This document shows positions 8,297 through 18,351 of a stretch of 64,000 bases of DNA, piece by piece. Source of the stretch: Streptomyces sp. NBC_01351. GTDB taxonomy: Bacteria; Actinomycetota; Actinomycetes; Streptomycetales; Streptomycetaceae. The stretch is taken from positions 7,755,501-7,819,500 of the forward strand of contig NZ_CP108356.1 in NCBI RefSeq assembly GCF_036237315.1. The letters are read 5' to 3'. A program made the position numbers and the translations under genes. Within the stretch, counting starts at the first letter, position 1. Each line of letters begins with the position of its first letter. A model generated the notes under the pieces. It did not search any database, had not been told where the DNA came from, and saw only the letters and a program-made list of their open reading frames with translations.

Positions 8297-8494
8297 TCAG
8301 GCGGAGGCACTCAGGTCGCTCGGCTCCTCGGCCGGCGCGCACGGGCCGCCGGCGGCCGCACCGTCGAGCGCGGACGCCGCCGCCCGCTGGCGGCGGACGT
8401 GGCGGCCGCGCACGGCGGCGTACAGCGCGGCGACGACGAGCCCGGCGGCGAACCAGGCGGCGAGGACCACGGCGATCGTGGGGAGCACGGACAC
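8297..8494 (-). CDS. Small single-pass membrane protein, 65 aa
   Basis: A GTG-started ORF preceded by gaggag at suitable spacing. Residues 5-28 form one transmembrane helix (PTIAVVLAAWFAAGLVVAALY), followed by a basic stretch (RGRHVRRQR) that would place the C-terminus in the cytosol. The tail is acidic and disordered. It is convergent with the GNAT gene, leaving 4 bp between stops. No family is recognised, and it could be a non-conserved ORF. Confidence 0.5.
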   Translation of the reverse strand: MSVLPTIAVVLAAWFAAGLVVAALYAAVRGRHVRRQRAAASALDGAAAGGPCAPAEEPSDLSASA

Positions 8495-8764
8495 GAGGGC
8501 TCCTCGGGGTGTCGGACGGCAGGGCCGGGGGACGGGCAGGGCAGCGGCGTCGGCCGCTGTCTCGGATCAACGAGCGGGAGGGCGTTGACGGTTCGGCCGC
8601 GGTCCCTCGTGCCGGGACGAACTCGCCGCGTCGCATGCCTGGTTCCCGCTGCCGAGGCACCTCACACGCGCCGGGGATCCCCGTACGGCTTTCCGCGGCG
8701 GTGCCGCGCCCGCCCGGGTGTGGTTATCGGCCCGTTTCCGTCGGCGGGGTGGCAGGGTGGGGGT

Positions 8765-9499
8765 ATGTGTGGTCGATATGCCTCCTCGCGGGCCCCGGAA
8801 GACCTGGCAGGCCTCTTCGACGCCGAGCAGGACTCCGGCGCCGGGGAACTCGGGCCTTCGTGGAACGTGGCTCCCACCGATGACGTGTGGGCGGTCCTGG
8901 AGCGGGCCGACCGGGAAACCGGGGAGGTGGCGCGGCGGCTGCGGCCGGTGCGGTGGGGTCTGGTGCCGTCGTGGGCGAAGGATCCGGCGGTCGGCTCGCG
9001 GATGATCAACGCGAGGGTCGAGACCGTGCACGAGAAGCCGGCGTACCGGCGCGCGTTCACCCGGCGGCGCTGTCTGCTGCCCGCGGACGGCTTCTACGAA
9101 TGGGTCGCCGTGCCCGCCGAGGGCTCGGCCAAGGCCTACAAGCAGCCGTACTTCATCCGCCCCGAGGACGCCGGGGTGATGGCCATGGCCGGGCTGTACG
9201 AGTTCTGGCGCGACCCGGCCGTCAAGGACGACGACGACCCCTCGGCCTGGCTGACCACGGCCACGATCATCACCACCGAGGCCACCGACCAGGCGGGCCG
9301 GGTCCACCCCCGCATGCCGCTGGCCCTCGACCCGGGGGACTACGACACCTGGCTCGACCCCGCCCACCAGGACACGGCGGACCTCCGCGCCCTCCTCCAC
9401 ACCCCGGCCGGAGGCCGCCTCGCGGTGACGGCGGTGTCCACCGCGGTCAACAGCGTCCGCAACAACGGCCCCCACCTGCTGGACCCGGCCACTCCCTGA
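8765..9499 (+). CDS. SRAP (SOS response-associated peptidase) protein, YedK/HMCES family
   Basis: A 244-aa SRAP protein. After Met removal, C2 becomes the N-terminal cysteine that forms a thiazolidine crosslink with abasic sites in single-stranded DNA. The other conserved residues are present: N82 in INARVET, E112 in FYEW, and H181 in VHPRMP. The WNVAPT motif is at residues 33-38. The ATG at 8765 is fixed because the family requires MCGRY at the N-terminus. It protects abasic sites during replication. It is a single gene with about 270 bp of unremarkable sequence upstream. Confidence 0.95.
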   Translation: MCGRYASSRAPEDLAGLFDAEQDSGAGELGPSWNVAPTDDVWAVLERADRETGEVARRLRPVRWGLVPSWAKDPAVGSRMINARVETVHEKPAYRRAFTRRRCLLPADGFYEWVAVPAEGSAKAYKQPYFIRPEDAGVMAMAGLYEFWRDPAVKDDDDPSAWLTTATIITTEATDQAGRVHPRMPLALDPGDYDTWLDPAHQDTADLRALLHTPAGGRLAVTAVSTAVNSVRNNGPHLLDPATP

Positions 9500-9592
9500 G
9501 CCGGGCGGTGCTGGCCCGCACCGCCGGCACCCCGGGCGACCGACTCCCTACGACACGCCCGCCGCCGGAACGGCAGCGCCGTGAGGTCCTCG

Positions 9593-10147
9593 TCAGGCGA
9601 CGCGACGGGCCAGTACCTGTCCCGGCCACGCCTCGGACAGGAAGCGGTCGGTGCGGGTGAATCCGTTGCGCTCGTAGTACGCCACCAGCTCGCCCGCGCC
9701 GCCCGCCCAGCAGTCGACGCGCAGCAGCTCCACGCCGGCCCGACGGGTCTCCTCGGCGGCGTGGGCCAGCAGCGCCGCCCCGACTTCCAGGCCGGCGTAC
9801 CGGCGGTCGGAGACCAGCAGGCGGACGTACCGCTCGGGTTCCCCGGCCGGCGCGATCGGCATCTGCGGGCTCGGCCCGGTGTCCAGCACCAGGGCTCCGA
9901 CCGGCGTTCCGTCCAACTCCGCGATGTACGGGGTGTTCTCGGTGGTGTACCGCTCGACCCGAGCCACCCCGCCGGGCTTCTGCGAATACGGTGTCGTGCC
10001 CCACTGCTCGGTGTTGCCGCGAGCGTTCATCCAGGCCACCGCGGAGTCGAGCATGGCCAGAACGGCCGGTGCGTCGGCCAGGCTGCCCGGTCTGATCCGT
10101 ATGCCGTTCGTGCTGCCGTTCGTACGGTCGTTCGTGCTGTCGTTCAC
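9593..10147 (-). CDS. GNAT-family N-acetyltransferase
   Basis: A 184-aa protein with GTG start. The GNAT fold is evident from IRIRPGSLADAPAVLAMLD at the N-terminus, motif A (VRLLVSDRRYAGLEVGAALL) and the C-terminal YYERNGFTRTDRF, where the tyrosine usually serves as general acid. The first 15 residues are a low-complexity N/D/S/T/G stretch encoded by a 12-bp tandem repeat, so the true start could be a little further in. The substrate is unknown. Confidence 0.85.
   Translation of the reverse strand: MNDSTNDRTNGSTNGIRIRPGSLADAPAVLAMLDSAVAWMNARGNTEQWGTTPYSQKPGGVARVERYTTENTPYIAELDGTPVGALVLDTGPSPQMPIAPAGEPERYVRLLVSDRRYAGLEVGAALLAHAAEETRRAGVELLRVDCWAGGAGELVAYYERNGFTRTDRFLSEAWPGQVLARRVA
10103..10147. 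repeat. 12-bp tandem repeat, about 3.75 copies, in the GNAT 5' end
   Basis: Copies are at 10103-10114, 10115-10126, 10127-10138 and a partial copy at 10139-10147, with consensus g(c/t)cgttcgt(g/a)c(t/g). The repeat encodes four-residue units of the form N-D/G-S/R-T at the protein N-terminus. Its in-frame period means that length changes by slippage would not shift the reading frame. Confidence 0.8.
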
Positions 10148-10278
10148 GGCGGAAGTCTAGACAAGGCCGCGCACGGCCGCCCCTGACCCCCGTCGGCCCG
10201 AAGAGCGTCGGAGACACCCGAGGGTGGGGAATCGGCGAATTCGGGGCGGCGGCGCGCAGCGGTTGCCACGATGAGGTC

Positions 10279-11361
10279 ATGGAACCTCGGGATGTGGGGC
10301 CGGGCGGGGCGCGGCCCGTGGTGGTGCGGGTGCCGGTCGAGCCGGTGGAGGCGGCGATCGAAGCCGACGCGATCGACGCCGCGGCGCGCGCGGGCAACGT
10401 GGTCGTGCGCGGCCCGCTGTTCGGGGTGGCGGCGCAGGGTGCCGGGGACGGGCCGCGGTGGCGGGTGGTGCTCGAAGTGACGTCCGGCTGCCCGCAGCTG
10501 GCCCGCGACTCGCTGAACTCGATGCTCTGGTTCCGTGCGAAGGACGACGCGAAGGACAGGGAGGAGCGGCGCTCCCTGCTGGCCGCCGTCGCCAGGCTGG
10601 AGAGCGAGCGGGTCGACGCACTCACGGCCGCCGGGACCCGGTACCGGATCGTGCGCGCCGAGGAGTACGCGGTCGCGGGCCCGGACGGTATCGAGCAGCC
10701 CCGCCCGACCGACCCGGAGCCCCCCGTCCCGAACTGGGACCGCGCCGCCAGGGACCCGGGCATCGACGACGGCCTGCTCCTGGACCCCGACGCACCGGTC
10801 ACCCCCACCCAGGCCGTCGAGCAGCTGGCGCTGCGCACCCTGCACTACACCGGGGAGCGGTTCCCCGAAGACGTACGGGCCGACGCGCACCGGTCACTGG
10901 ACACCCACCCGGACGTCCTCCTGCTCCCGGCGACGTTCACGGTCGTGGAGCAGACCGCCGCGCGCGGCTGGAGCCCGGTCGCGGGCCCGCACCCGACCGC
11001 GCACGCCGCCCGCAAGTCCCTGGACTTCTCCCTGACGTGGATGTGGCCACGGATGCACGGCCTCATCCCCGAGGGCGCCGACCCGCGGTCCGACGCGCGC
11101 ACCCACGCAACGGCGCCGGCCGACCAGCGGGCGGCCGCCGCACTGGCCGCGTACGTCGAGGCCGCCGACTCCCTCCGGACCGGGCGCGTCCACCGGCTGG
11201 AGTTCCAGGGCACCGTCTACCAGATCGTCCGCACCCGGCGCCTGCTGCGGTGGGGCCCCGACGGACCGGAAGGACCGCGCCCGTCCGACGTCAACAGCCA
11301 GGAACCCACCCGCATCCACCTCGCGCTCGACGAGGACGGCCAGGTGATCCCCGAAGACTGA
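10279..11361 (+). CDS. DUF5954-family protein
   Basis: A 360-aa soluble protein. It matches my recollection of the DUF5954 family of actinobacteria: an N-terminal VVVRGPLFGVA segment, an RWRVV motif, the SLNSMLWFRAKDDAKD stretch near residues 79-94, then TRYRIVRAEEY and PRPTDPEPP. A similar element recurs at the C-terminus (YQIVRTRRLLRWGPDGPEG). No catalytic residues are evident and the function is unknown. It precedes the LRV repeat gene on the same strand with a 100-bp gap. Confidence 0.7.
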   Translation: MEPRDVGPGGARPVVVRVPVEPVEAAIEADAIDAAARAGNVVVRGPLFGVAAQGAGDGPRWRVVLEVTSGCPQLARDSLNSMLWFRAKDDAKDREERRSLLAAVARLESERVDALTAAGTRYRIVRAEEYAVAGPDGIEQPRPTDPEPPVPNWDRAARDPGIDDGLLLDPDAPVTPTQAVEQLALRTLHYTGERFPEDVRADAHRSLDTHPDVLLLPATFTVVEQTAARGWSPVAGPHPTAHAARKSLDFSLTWMWPRMHGLIPEGADPRSDARTHATAPADQRAAAALAAYVEAADSLRTGRVHRLEFQGTVYQIVRTRRLLRWGPDGPEGPRPSDVNSQEPTRIHLALDEDGQVIPED

Positions 11362-11461
11362 GCGGCGCTCCGGGCCGACCGGCGACACCCCCGCCCACCG
11401 TGCAACCGAAGGCTCCGGGAGATGATGCCGGGACGCACGAGGGGGAGGGGACACGGCGGAC

Positions 11462-13465
11462 GTGAACGACTACAGACGGCGGGACGGCGAGAGCTACGAG
11501 GCGCTGCTCGCCACGATGGGGCTGGAGCCCGTGGGCACGTGGTGGCTTCCGGGGATACGGAGGGCCGCCACGGCACGGCGGCTGCTGGCCGCCGCCGACG
11601 GCGTACCCGCTGTCGGGCCGGACGAGGCGGCCGGGCTCGTACTCGCCGGAGGCCACGAGTTCCTGCTCGCCTTCACCGGCCCGCACGCCCCCCGCGGCTG
11701 CGTGGGCAACGCGTGGCGCCGGGTCCGGATCCTCGCGACCGACCCGGTCGGAGCCCTCGCCGGTCTGCTCACCGGGGCCGACCCCGACCCGCGCGGGCTG
11801 CTCCTGTCCGCCCCGGACGGCGAGACCTTCGCCGGTACGGTGCCCGGCGTCGGCGGGGCCCCACGGCTGCTCGTCCTGTCCGGGGTCGGCGCGCGGATCG
11901 ACGCGGCGGCCGAGTCCGCGGCGGGGGAGAGCGCCGAAGAGGCCACGGCCGCCTGGGCCGGGTTCCTGGCCGGGTCCGACCCGGACCCGCGCGTCCTCGA
12001 AGCCTGGACGGACGGCCTCACCGCGAACAGGAGCACCCCGGAGGACATTCGCCGGGACCTGCTCCTGCGCTCCCCGCACCGGCTGCGAGGGCTCCCGCCG
12101 GACGAGCTCGTGGAGGCGGTGCTGGCGCAGCCGGATCCGAAACTCCGACTCCAGGCCGCGGAGATGCAGCCGCACCTGACCCCCGCCCACTGGTCCCGGC
12201 TGATCCGCGCGGCCGACACCGAACGGGAACGCTGGATCCTCGCCATGCTCGCCGCCGACCGGGGCACCGCGCTGGCGGAAGAGACGTACGCGACCCTGGT
12301 GGCCGATCCGTCCACCCGCGTCCGGGCCGAGGCCGCCAGACTGACGGGCCTGCCCCCGCGCCACGCCGCCGTGCTCGCGGAGGACCCCGACGCCGGGGTC
12401 CGGGCAGCGGCCTGCCGCACGGCCTGGTCCGTACTGTCGGCCGACCGCCGCGAGGCCCTGCGGACCGACGCGGCGGCCGGCGTACGGACCGAGGCGCTCC
12501 TGCGGCACCACGAGGACGAGCCGCTCTCGCGGGAGGCCTACGCGCGCGAGGAGCCGGGGGAGCGCGCCCTCGAACACTGCCGCCTGGGCCCCGACCTCGT
12601 CGAGCACCTCCTCGCGACCGGGGACGCCCGCCTGCGCACGGCACTCGCGGCCAACCCCCGGCTCGACCCCGAAACCGTGGCCCGCCTCGCCGGGGACACC
12701 GACGAAGGGGTCCGCCACACCGTCGCCCTTCGCGCCGATCTCACCGAGGAGCAGCGGGCCGCGATCCGGGTGGACGTCGATCCGGGCTCCCGCTCCCACA
12801 CCCTGCCGTGGGTCGCGGAGCTCCACGAGGACCCGGACGCGATGCGACGGCTCGCCGCCTCCTCCCACCACCTGGTCCGCCGGAGCGTGGCCCGGGCCCG
12901 GAGGCTCCCGCCGGACGTGGTCCACCGCTTGGCCTGGGACCCGGACCGGGTCGTCCAGCTGTTCCTCGCCGAATCCTGCGAGGACGCACCCGCCGAGATG
13001 CTGCTGCGGGTGTGGACCTGGTGGACCGGCAGCCTGTCCTCCCCGGGGCGCCCCCGCAGCCACCCCAACTTCCCCCGCGAAGGCATGCTGCGGTACGCGG
13101 ACGACCCGCACGGGCGGATGCGGCGGCTCGCCCTGGACGACCCGCTCTCGCCCCCCGAACTCGTCGCCCGGTTCGCCCGGGACCGAGACCCGGAGGTGCG
13201 CCACCGGGCAGCCGAGGACCCCCGCCTGCCGATCGAGGACGCCGCCCGGCTGACCGAGGACCCGGACGACTCCGTCCGAACCGTCGTCCTGCGGCAGCGG
13301 AGCCTTCCCGCGAGCGTGCTCACGGCGCGGCTGCGCGATCCCGAGGCGGTCCGGGACGCCGCCTGCAACCCGGGCATCCCGCCGCACGTGATCCGCGCGA
13401 TGGCGACCCGGTGCGCCGAGTGGAGGCAGGGCACGGCGCCGGCTAGCTCCGCGGGACATCCTTGA
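11462..13465 (+). CDS. LRV/HEAT-like helical repeat protein
   Basis: A 667-aa protein with GTG start. From about residue 185 to 650 it consists of roughly 24-residue helical repeats with the pattern D-P-x-x-x-V-R-x-x-A-A ... L-P-x-x, for example DPSTRVRAEAARLTGLP and DRDPEVRHRAAEDPRLP, as in leucine-rich repeat variant (LRV) or HEAT-like solenoids. The N-terminal 180 residues form a separate domain with no match I know. Such solenoids usually bind proteins. There is no signal peptide. Its 3' end overlaps the convergent esterase gene by 23 bp. Confidence 0.75.
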   Translation: MNDYRRRDGESYEALLATMGLEPVGTWWLPGIRRAATARRLLAAADGVPAVGPDEAAGLVLAGGHEFLLAFTGPHAPRGCVGNAWRRVRILATDPVGALAGLLTGADPDPRGLLLSAPDGETFAGTVPGVGGAPRLLVLSGVGARIDAAAESAAGESAEEATAAWAGFLAGSDPDPRVLEAWTDGLTANRSTPEDIRRDLLLRSPHRLRGLPPDELVEAVLAQPDPKLRLQAAEMQPHLTPAHWSRLIRAADTERERWILAMLAADRGTALAEETYATLVADPSTRVRAEAARLTGLPPRHAAVLAEDPDAGVRAAACRTAWSVLSADRREALRTDAAAGVRTEALLRHHEDEPLSREAYAREEPGERALEHCRLGPDLVEHLLATGDARLRTALAANPRLDPETVARLAGDTDEGVRHTVALRADLTEEQRAAIRVDVDPGSRSHTLPWVAELHEDPDAMRRLAASSHHLVRRSVARARRLPPDVVHRLAWDPDRVVQLFLAESCEDAPAEMLLRVWTWWTGSLSSPGRPRSHPNFPREGMLRYADDPHGRMRRLALDDPLSPPELVARFARDRDPEVRHRAAEDPRLPIEDAARLTEDPDDSVRTVVLRQRSLPASVLTARLRDPEAVRDAACNPGIPPHVIRAMATRCAEWRQGTAPASSAGHP

Positions 13466-14660
13466 CGAACACGAGCCCGTCGCTGTCCGCCAGGTGGGCC
13501 GGGTTGAGCGGGGCGTAGCCGAACCAGGGGGATACGCGCGGCTCCGGCCGCGTGCCGCCCAGGGCGGTGGCAAGCCGCGCCGCGTCGACGACGCAGCGGT
13601 CCTCCGGGAGCGCGTACAGGAGTCCCTCGACGGTGTCCGGCGGCGGCGTGTCCACTCCCTGGTGCCGGATCGTGCCGAGGGCCGTGGCCACGAAGGCGTA
13701 CTCCTCGCCGAGCTCGGCGCTCACCAACGCACCGGCACTCCACCACTCCAGCGGCATCCCGCCCATCCGCATCGTGCTCTTCTCCCGCTGGAGATGGGAG
13801 TTGTGGGCGTGGACGAACGCCGGGCCCCGAGCGGCCACGGCGAGGAGGGTGCGCGCCATCATCAGGTCCCGCAGGCCCGCCAGCCGGGACAAGCGGGCCG
13901 GTGAGGTGTCGGCCATCCAGTGGTGGTAGCGCAGCAGGCCGATCGCGGTGCGCCCGTACAGGCACGCCCGGTCCCATGCGTCGTACGAGGTCCCCGTGCG
14001 CAGCTGCGGCGTGTGCGCGTCGAGCAGCGCCACCAGTTCGTCGGCGAGCAGCCGCACCTGCCCGGCCTCGGCCGACTGCCCCACGGACCGGGCCGGTTCC
14101 ATCATCGCGGCGGGATCGGTCCACCGGTCGTCGGTGCCGAGCAGCCGGTCGAGGGCTTCCGCGGTACAGGGGAGCAGGTCCGCGTCCAGCCGGGCCGACA
14201 GGTAGCCGTGGAGTGCGGTGAGGGCCCGCCGCGGGCTCGCGGCGCCGGTGATCTCCAGCGGACCGTCGAAACCGGCGAAGCGGAGCCGATCGGACGGGGG
14301 GCGGCCGTCGTTGTCCGCGCGGATGTTGTGGGCGCGCATCCAGCGGACGAGCTCGCGGTTGGCGGCGGAGGTGCCCCAGCCGTGACTGAATCCGTGCTCC
14401 ATGACCTCGTCGAGGGTGCCCTTGCCCGAGGTGACGTGGTCGTCCACGACCAGGCCCCGCAGGCAGTCGCTCTCGATCGCGATCGTCCGGTAGCCCTCCT
14501 GCTCGACGAGCTGCCGGAAGAGTTCGTTGCGCAGGTGGAGAAGGGAGTCTTCGCCGTGGGTGGGCTCGCCGAGGGCGAGCAGCCGGGGCCGGTTCGGGAG
14601 CAGCCTCATGACGGAGGCAGCGTCGACGGAACGGGCGGTGTCCTTGATGTCGGTCGCCAT
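13443..14660 (-). CDS. Erythromycin-esterase-family protein
   Basis: A 405-aa member of the EreA/EreB superfamily. The signature LGEPTHGEDSLLHLRNELF (about residues 30-48) holds the metal-coordinating or catalytic Glu and His, and further conserved parts are FDGPLEITG, HAHNSHLQ and FVATALG. Ere enzymes hydrolyse macrolide lactones, but most family members in soil actinomycetes have not been tested, so a resistance role is only possible. The ATG at 14660 excludes a 20-residue extension lacking a ribosome-binding site. It diverges from the TioE-like regulator 58 bp away, which suggests control by it. Confidence 0.82.
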   Translation of the reverse strand: MATDIKDTARSVDAASVMRLLPNRPRLLALGEPTHGEDSLLHLRNELFRQLVEQEGYRTIAIESDCLRGLVVDDHVTSGKGTLDEVMEHGFSHGWGTSAANRELVRWMRAHNIRADNDGRPPSDRLRFAGFDGPLEITGAASPRRALTALHGYLSARLDADLLPCTAEALDRLLGTDDRWTDPAAMMEPARSVGQSAEAGQVRLLADELVALLDAHTPQLRTGTSYDAWDRACLYGRTAIGLLRYHHWMADTSPARLSRLAGLRDLMMARTLLAVAARGPAFVHAHNSHLQREKSTMRMGGMPLEWWSAGALVSAELGEEYAFVATALGTIRHQGVDTPPPDTVEGLLYALPEDRCVVDAARLATALGGTRPEPRVSPWFGYAPLNPAHLADSDGLVFVKDVPRS

Positions 14661-14663
14661 GCC

Positions 14664-14681
14664 TTCAACGCTATCGTTGAA
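14664..14681. promoter_or_regulatory. Inverted repeat in esterase/MerR intergenic region
   Basis: The repeat ttcaacg-ctat-cgttgaa has perfect 7-bp arms. A third half-site (ggttgaa, 14687-14693) follows. The 58-bp gap must hold promoters for both genes, and MerR-type proteins bind within their own divergent promoters, so this is the probable operator of the TioE-like regulator. Confidence 0.6.
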
Positions 14682-14718
14682 CCTTCGGTTGAAACTTTTC
14701 CGCGATATCCTCGGTCTC

Positions 14719-15468
14719 ATGGCGCCAAACCTTCAAAGCGGTGGTCGGCTCCGGCCGGTTGACCTGGCGCGCGGGCACGGTCTGTCGACGCAGGCGATCA
14801 GGAACTACGAGGAGGCCGGCATCCTTCCGGCCGCCGGTCGCACACCCCACGGCTACCGCACCTACACCTCGGTGCACGCCGGGGCCCTGCGCGCCTTCCT
14901 CGCCCTGGTGCCCGGCCACGGACACCCGACGGCGACGTCGATCATGCGCGCCGTGAACCAGGGCGGGGTCGACGAGGCGCTCCGGCTCGTCGACGAGAGC
15001 CACGCCCGGCTGCTCGACGACCGGCGGACCCTTCAGGCCGTGGAGAACGCCCTGCGCGACCTACCGCCCACCACCACGACGACCGAGACCGCGACCGAAC
15101 CCGGCGCGGCGCTGTCCGGGCCGGGCGGTACGTTCGTCGGACCGCTGGCGGCGCAGCTCGGCATCCGGCCGGCGACGCTGCGCAAGTGGGAGCGCGCCGG
15201 GCTGGTGCACCCGCGCCGCGACCCGCTGACCGGGTACCGCGTCTACGAAGAGGCCGACGTACGGGACGCCAGGCTGGCCCACCAGCTCAGGCGGGGCGGC
15301 TATCTGCTGGATCAGATCGCCCCGCTGATCGCCCAAGTGCGGGCCGCCGGCGGGCTGGAGCCGCTGGAGGCCGCACTGGGGGACTGGCGCGCCCGGCTGT
15401 CCGCCCGTGGGCGGGCGATGCTGGCCGGGGCCGCCGAGCTGGAGGCGTACCTGCGCGAGCGGGAATGA
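14719..15468 (+). CDS. TioE-like MerR-family regulator with two HTH domains
   Basis: A 249-aa protein. The first MerR-type helix-turn-helix is at residues 10-55 (LRPVDLARGHGLSTQAIRNY, then a wing ending GYRTYT). A second, similar one is near 138-190 (LAAQLGIRPATLRKWERAG, then GYRVYEE). This duplicated arrangement is that of the TioE family of MerR regulators. It diverges from the erythromycin-esterase gene over 58 bp and probably controls it. The ATG at 14719 starts just before the first domain. The inducer is unknown. Confidence 0.85.
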   Translation: MAPNLQSGGRLRPVDLARGHGLSTQAIRNYEEAGILPAAGRTPHGYRTYTSVHAGALRAFLALVPGHGHPTATSIMRAVNQGGVDEALRLVDESHARLLDDRRTLQAVENALRDLPPTTTTTETATEPGAALSGPGGTFVGPLAAQLGIRPATLRKWERAGLVHPRRDPLTGYRVYEEADVRDARLAHQLRRGGYLLDQIAPLIAQVRAAGGLEPLEAALGDWRARLSARGRAMLAGAAELEAYLRERE

Positions 15469-15514
15469 GCCGGCGGCGCGCGGCCGGGTGACCGCGACGC
15501 CGCGGGCGTCGTGC

Positions 15515-16552
15515 TCAGACGGCCGGCCCCCGGTCCGGCGCCGCGGAGTCCGAAGAAAGCAGAGGCGCGGGCGCGGGCGGGGCCGCCGGTCTGCCGGACT
15601 CCGCCGCGGGGTCGTCGTCCGGGGTCCACGGGCGCAGTTTCTCGGGGTTGCGGACCGCCCAGATACGCGTGATCCGGTCACCGTCGAGCGCGAACGCGGC
15701 GACCGTCACGGTGGCCCCGCGGATCTGGGCCACGAGACCCGGTCGGCCGTTGACCGAACGCTCCAGGAGCGTCATACCGGGCGCCCTGATGCCGATCTCG
15801 ATGAGGTAGCGGGCGATCAGGCCGCTGCCCGAGACCGGGCGGAGCGCGGCGCCGACCAGACCGCCGCCATCGGCGATCATCGTGGCATCGGGGTCGAGCA
15901 GGCCGACCAGGGCGGCGATGTCCTGGGCCTCCCACGCCTGCTTGAAGTCCCGTACGACGCCGGCCTGTCCGCGCGCCGGAGCCATGGAAGTCCGGGCCGC
16001 GCCGATGCGACGCCGCGCGGACGAAGCCAGTTGCCGGCAGGCGGCCGGCGTCCGGCCGACGATCGTGGCCACTTCGGTGAAGGGGTAACGGAAGACGTCG
16101 TGGAGGATGAAGGAGACCCGTTCGGCCGGAGTCATCGACTCGAGCACGACGAGGAAGGCCATGTCGACCGACTCGTCCAAGGTGACCCGGTCGGCAGGAT
16201 CGCCCCCGCCGTGGTCCAGCCGCCCGCTCATCCACTCCGTACGGTCGGGCAGCGGCTCCGGGACCCATTCGCCCACGTACCTCTCGCGCCGGGCCCGCGC
16301 CGAGCCGAGGAGGTCGAGACAGATGCGGCCGGCCACCTTCGTCAGCCAGGCGCCGGGGGACTCGATGGCCTCCTGCTCCTCCCGGGACATGGCGTACCAG
16401 CGTACGTAGGTCTCCTGCACGGCGTCCTCGGCCTCGGCCAGGGAGCCGAGGAGCCGGTAGGCCAGATTGGTCAGCTGCCGGCGCTCGCTCATGATCAACG
16501 TCAGGCCCGGATCGGGCTCGCCGTCTCCCGGCGCGGGCGTTGTTTCGGTCAT
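15515..16552 (-). CDS. sigJ: ECF41-type RNA polymerase sigma factor with SnoaL-like C-terminal domain
   Basis: A 345-aa ECF sigma factor. Region 2 (LAYRLLGSLAEAEDAVQETYVRW) and region 4 (FILHDVFRYPFTEVATIVGRTPAACRQLASSARRR) are clear. They are followed by a linker bearing the ECF41 hallmark DGGGLVGAALRPVSG and a SnoaL-like domain that regulates activity in this group in place of an anti-sigma factor. ECF41 genes usually sit beside a carboxymuconolactone decarboxylase, oxidoreductase or epimerase (COE) gene, but here the neighbour is the divergent Rox monooxygenase. The start at 16552 (MTETTP) has gaggga upstream; 16588 is an alternative. Confidence 0.88.
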   Translation of the reverse strand: MTETTPAPGDGEPDPGLTLIMSERRQLTNLAYRLLGSLAEAEDAVQETYVRWYAMSREEQEAIESPGAWLTKVAGRICLDLLGSARARRERYVGEWVPEPLPDRTEWMSGRLDHGGGDPADRVTLDESVDMAFLVVLESMTPAERVSFILHDVFRYPFTEVATIVGRTPAACRQLASSARRRIGAARTSMAPARGQAGVVRDFKQAWEAQDIAALVGLLDPDATMIADGGGLVGAALRPVSGSGLIARYLIEIGIRAPGMTLLERSVNGRPGLVAQIRGATVTVAAFALDGDRITRIWAVRNPEKLRPWTPDDDPAAESGRPAAPPAPAPLLSSDSAAPDRGPAV

Positions 16553-16684
16553 GGTCTCGACGGCTCCCTCGTTCAGGTCTTGCCTCATGATCCACGACGA
16601 GACGTTCGGACCGAGGGGCGGACGCCTCGTGCGCTGCACAGGGCAGGAGCGCGGGAGAGGCGGACCAAAGAGAAAGGCAAGGAG

Positions 16685-18223
<1,539 letters not shown>

Positions 18224-18225
<2 letters not shown>

Positions 18226-18278
18226 TCGGGCGCCCGCGGATCGATCGGGCGCCCGCGGATCGATCGGGCGCCCGCCGG
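18224..18278. repeat. 19-bp tandem repeat, three copies, at the rox 3' end
   Basis: Copies of gatcgggcgcccgcggatc occur at 18224-18242, 18243-18261 and 18262-18278, the last one partial and diverged at its end. The first copy overlaps the rox stop codon. Each unit holds the palindrome gggcgccc, so the transcript can form stacked small hairpins. Confidence 0.9.
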
Positions 18279-18292
18279 CTGAGCGCGCGACA

Positions 18293-18308
18293 GCGGCGGG
18301 CCCGCCGC
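18293..18308. terminator. Palindromic hairpin between rox and the CHRD gene
   Basis: The segment is a perfect 16-bp palindrome (gcggcgggcccgccgc), followed nearby by a second (gacgggcccgtc, from 18320). It lies between convergent genes, without a T-tract. GC-rich hairpins of this type probably end transcription in both directions in Streptomyces, but the assignment is weak. Confidence 0.4.
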
Positions 18309-18351
18309 ACCCCATGTGCGACGGGCCCGTCCGTTGCGCGGCCGGCACGGA

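Noticed and set aside
13494..14762. Plus-strand frames opposite the erythromycin-esterase gene
   Set aside because: They are shadows of the esterase, whose family motifs are on the minus strand.
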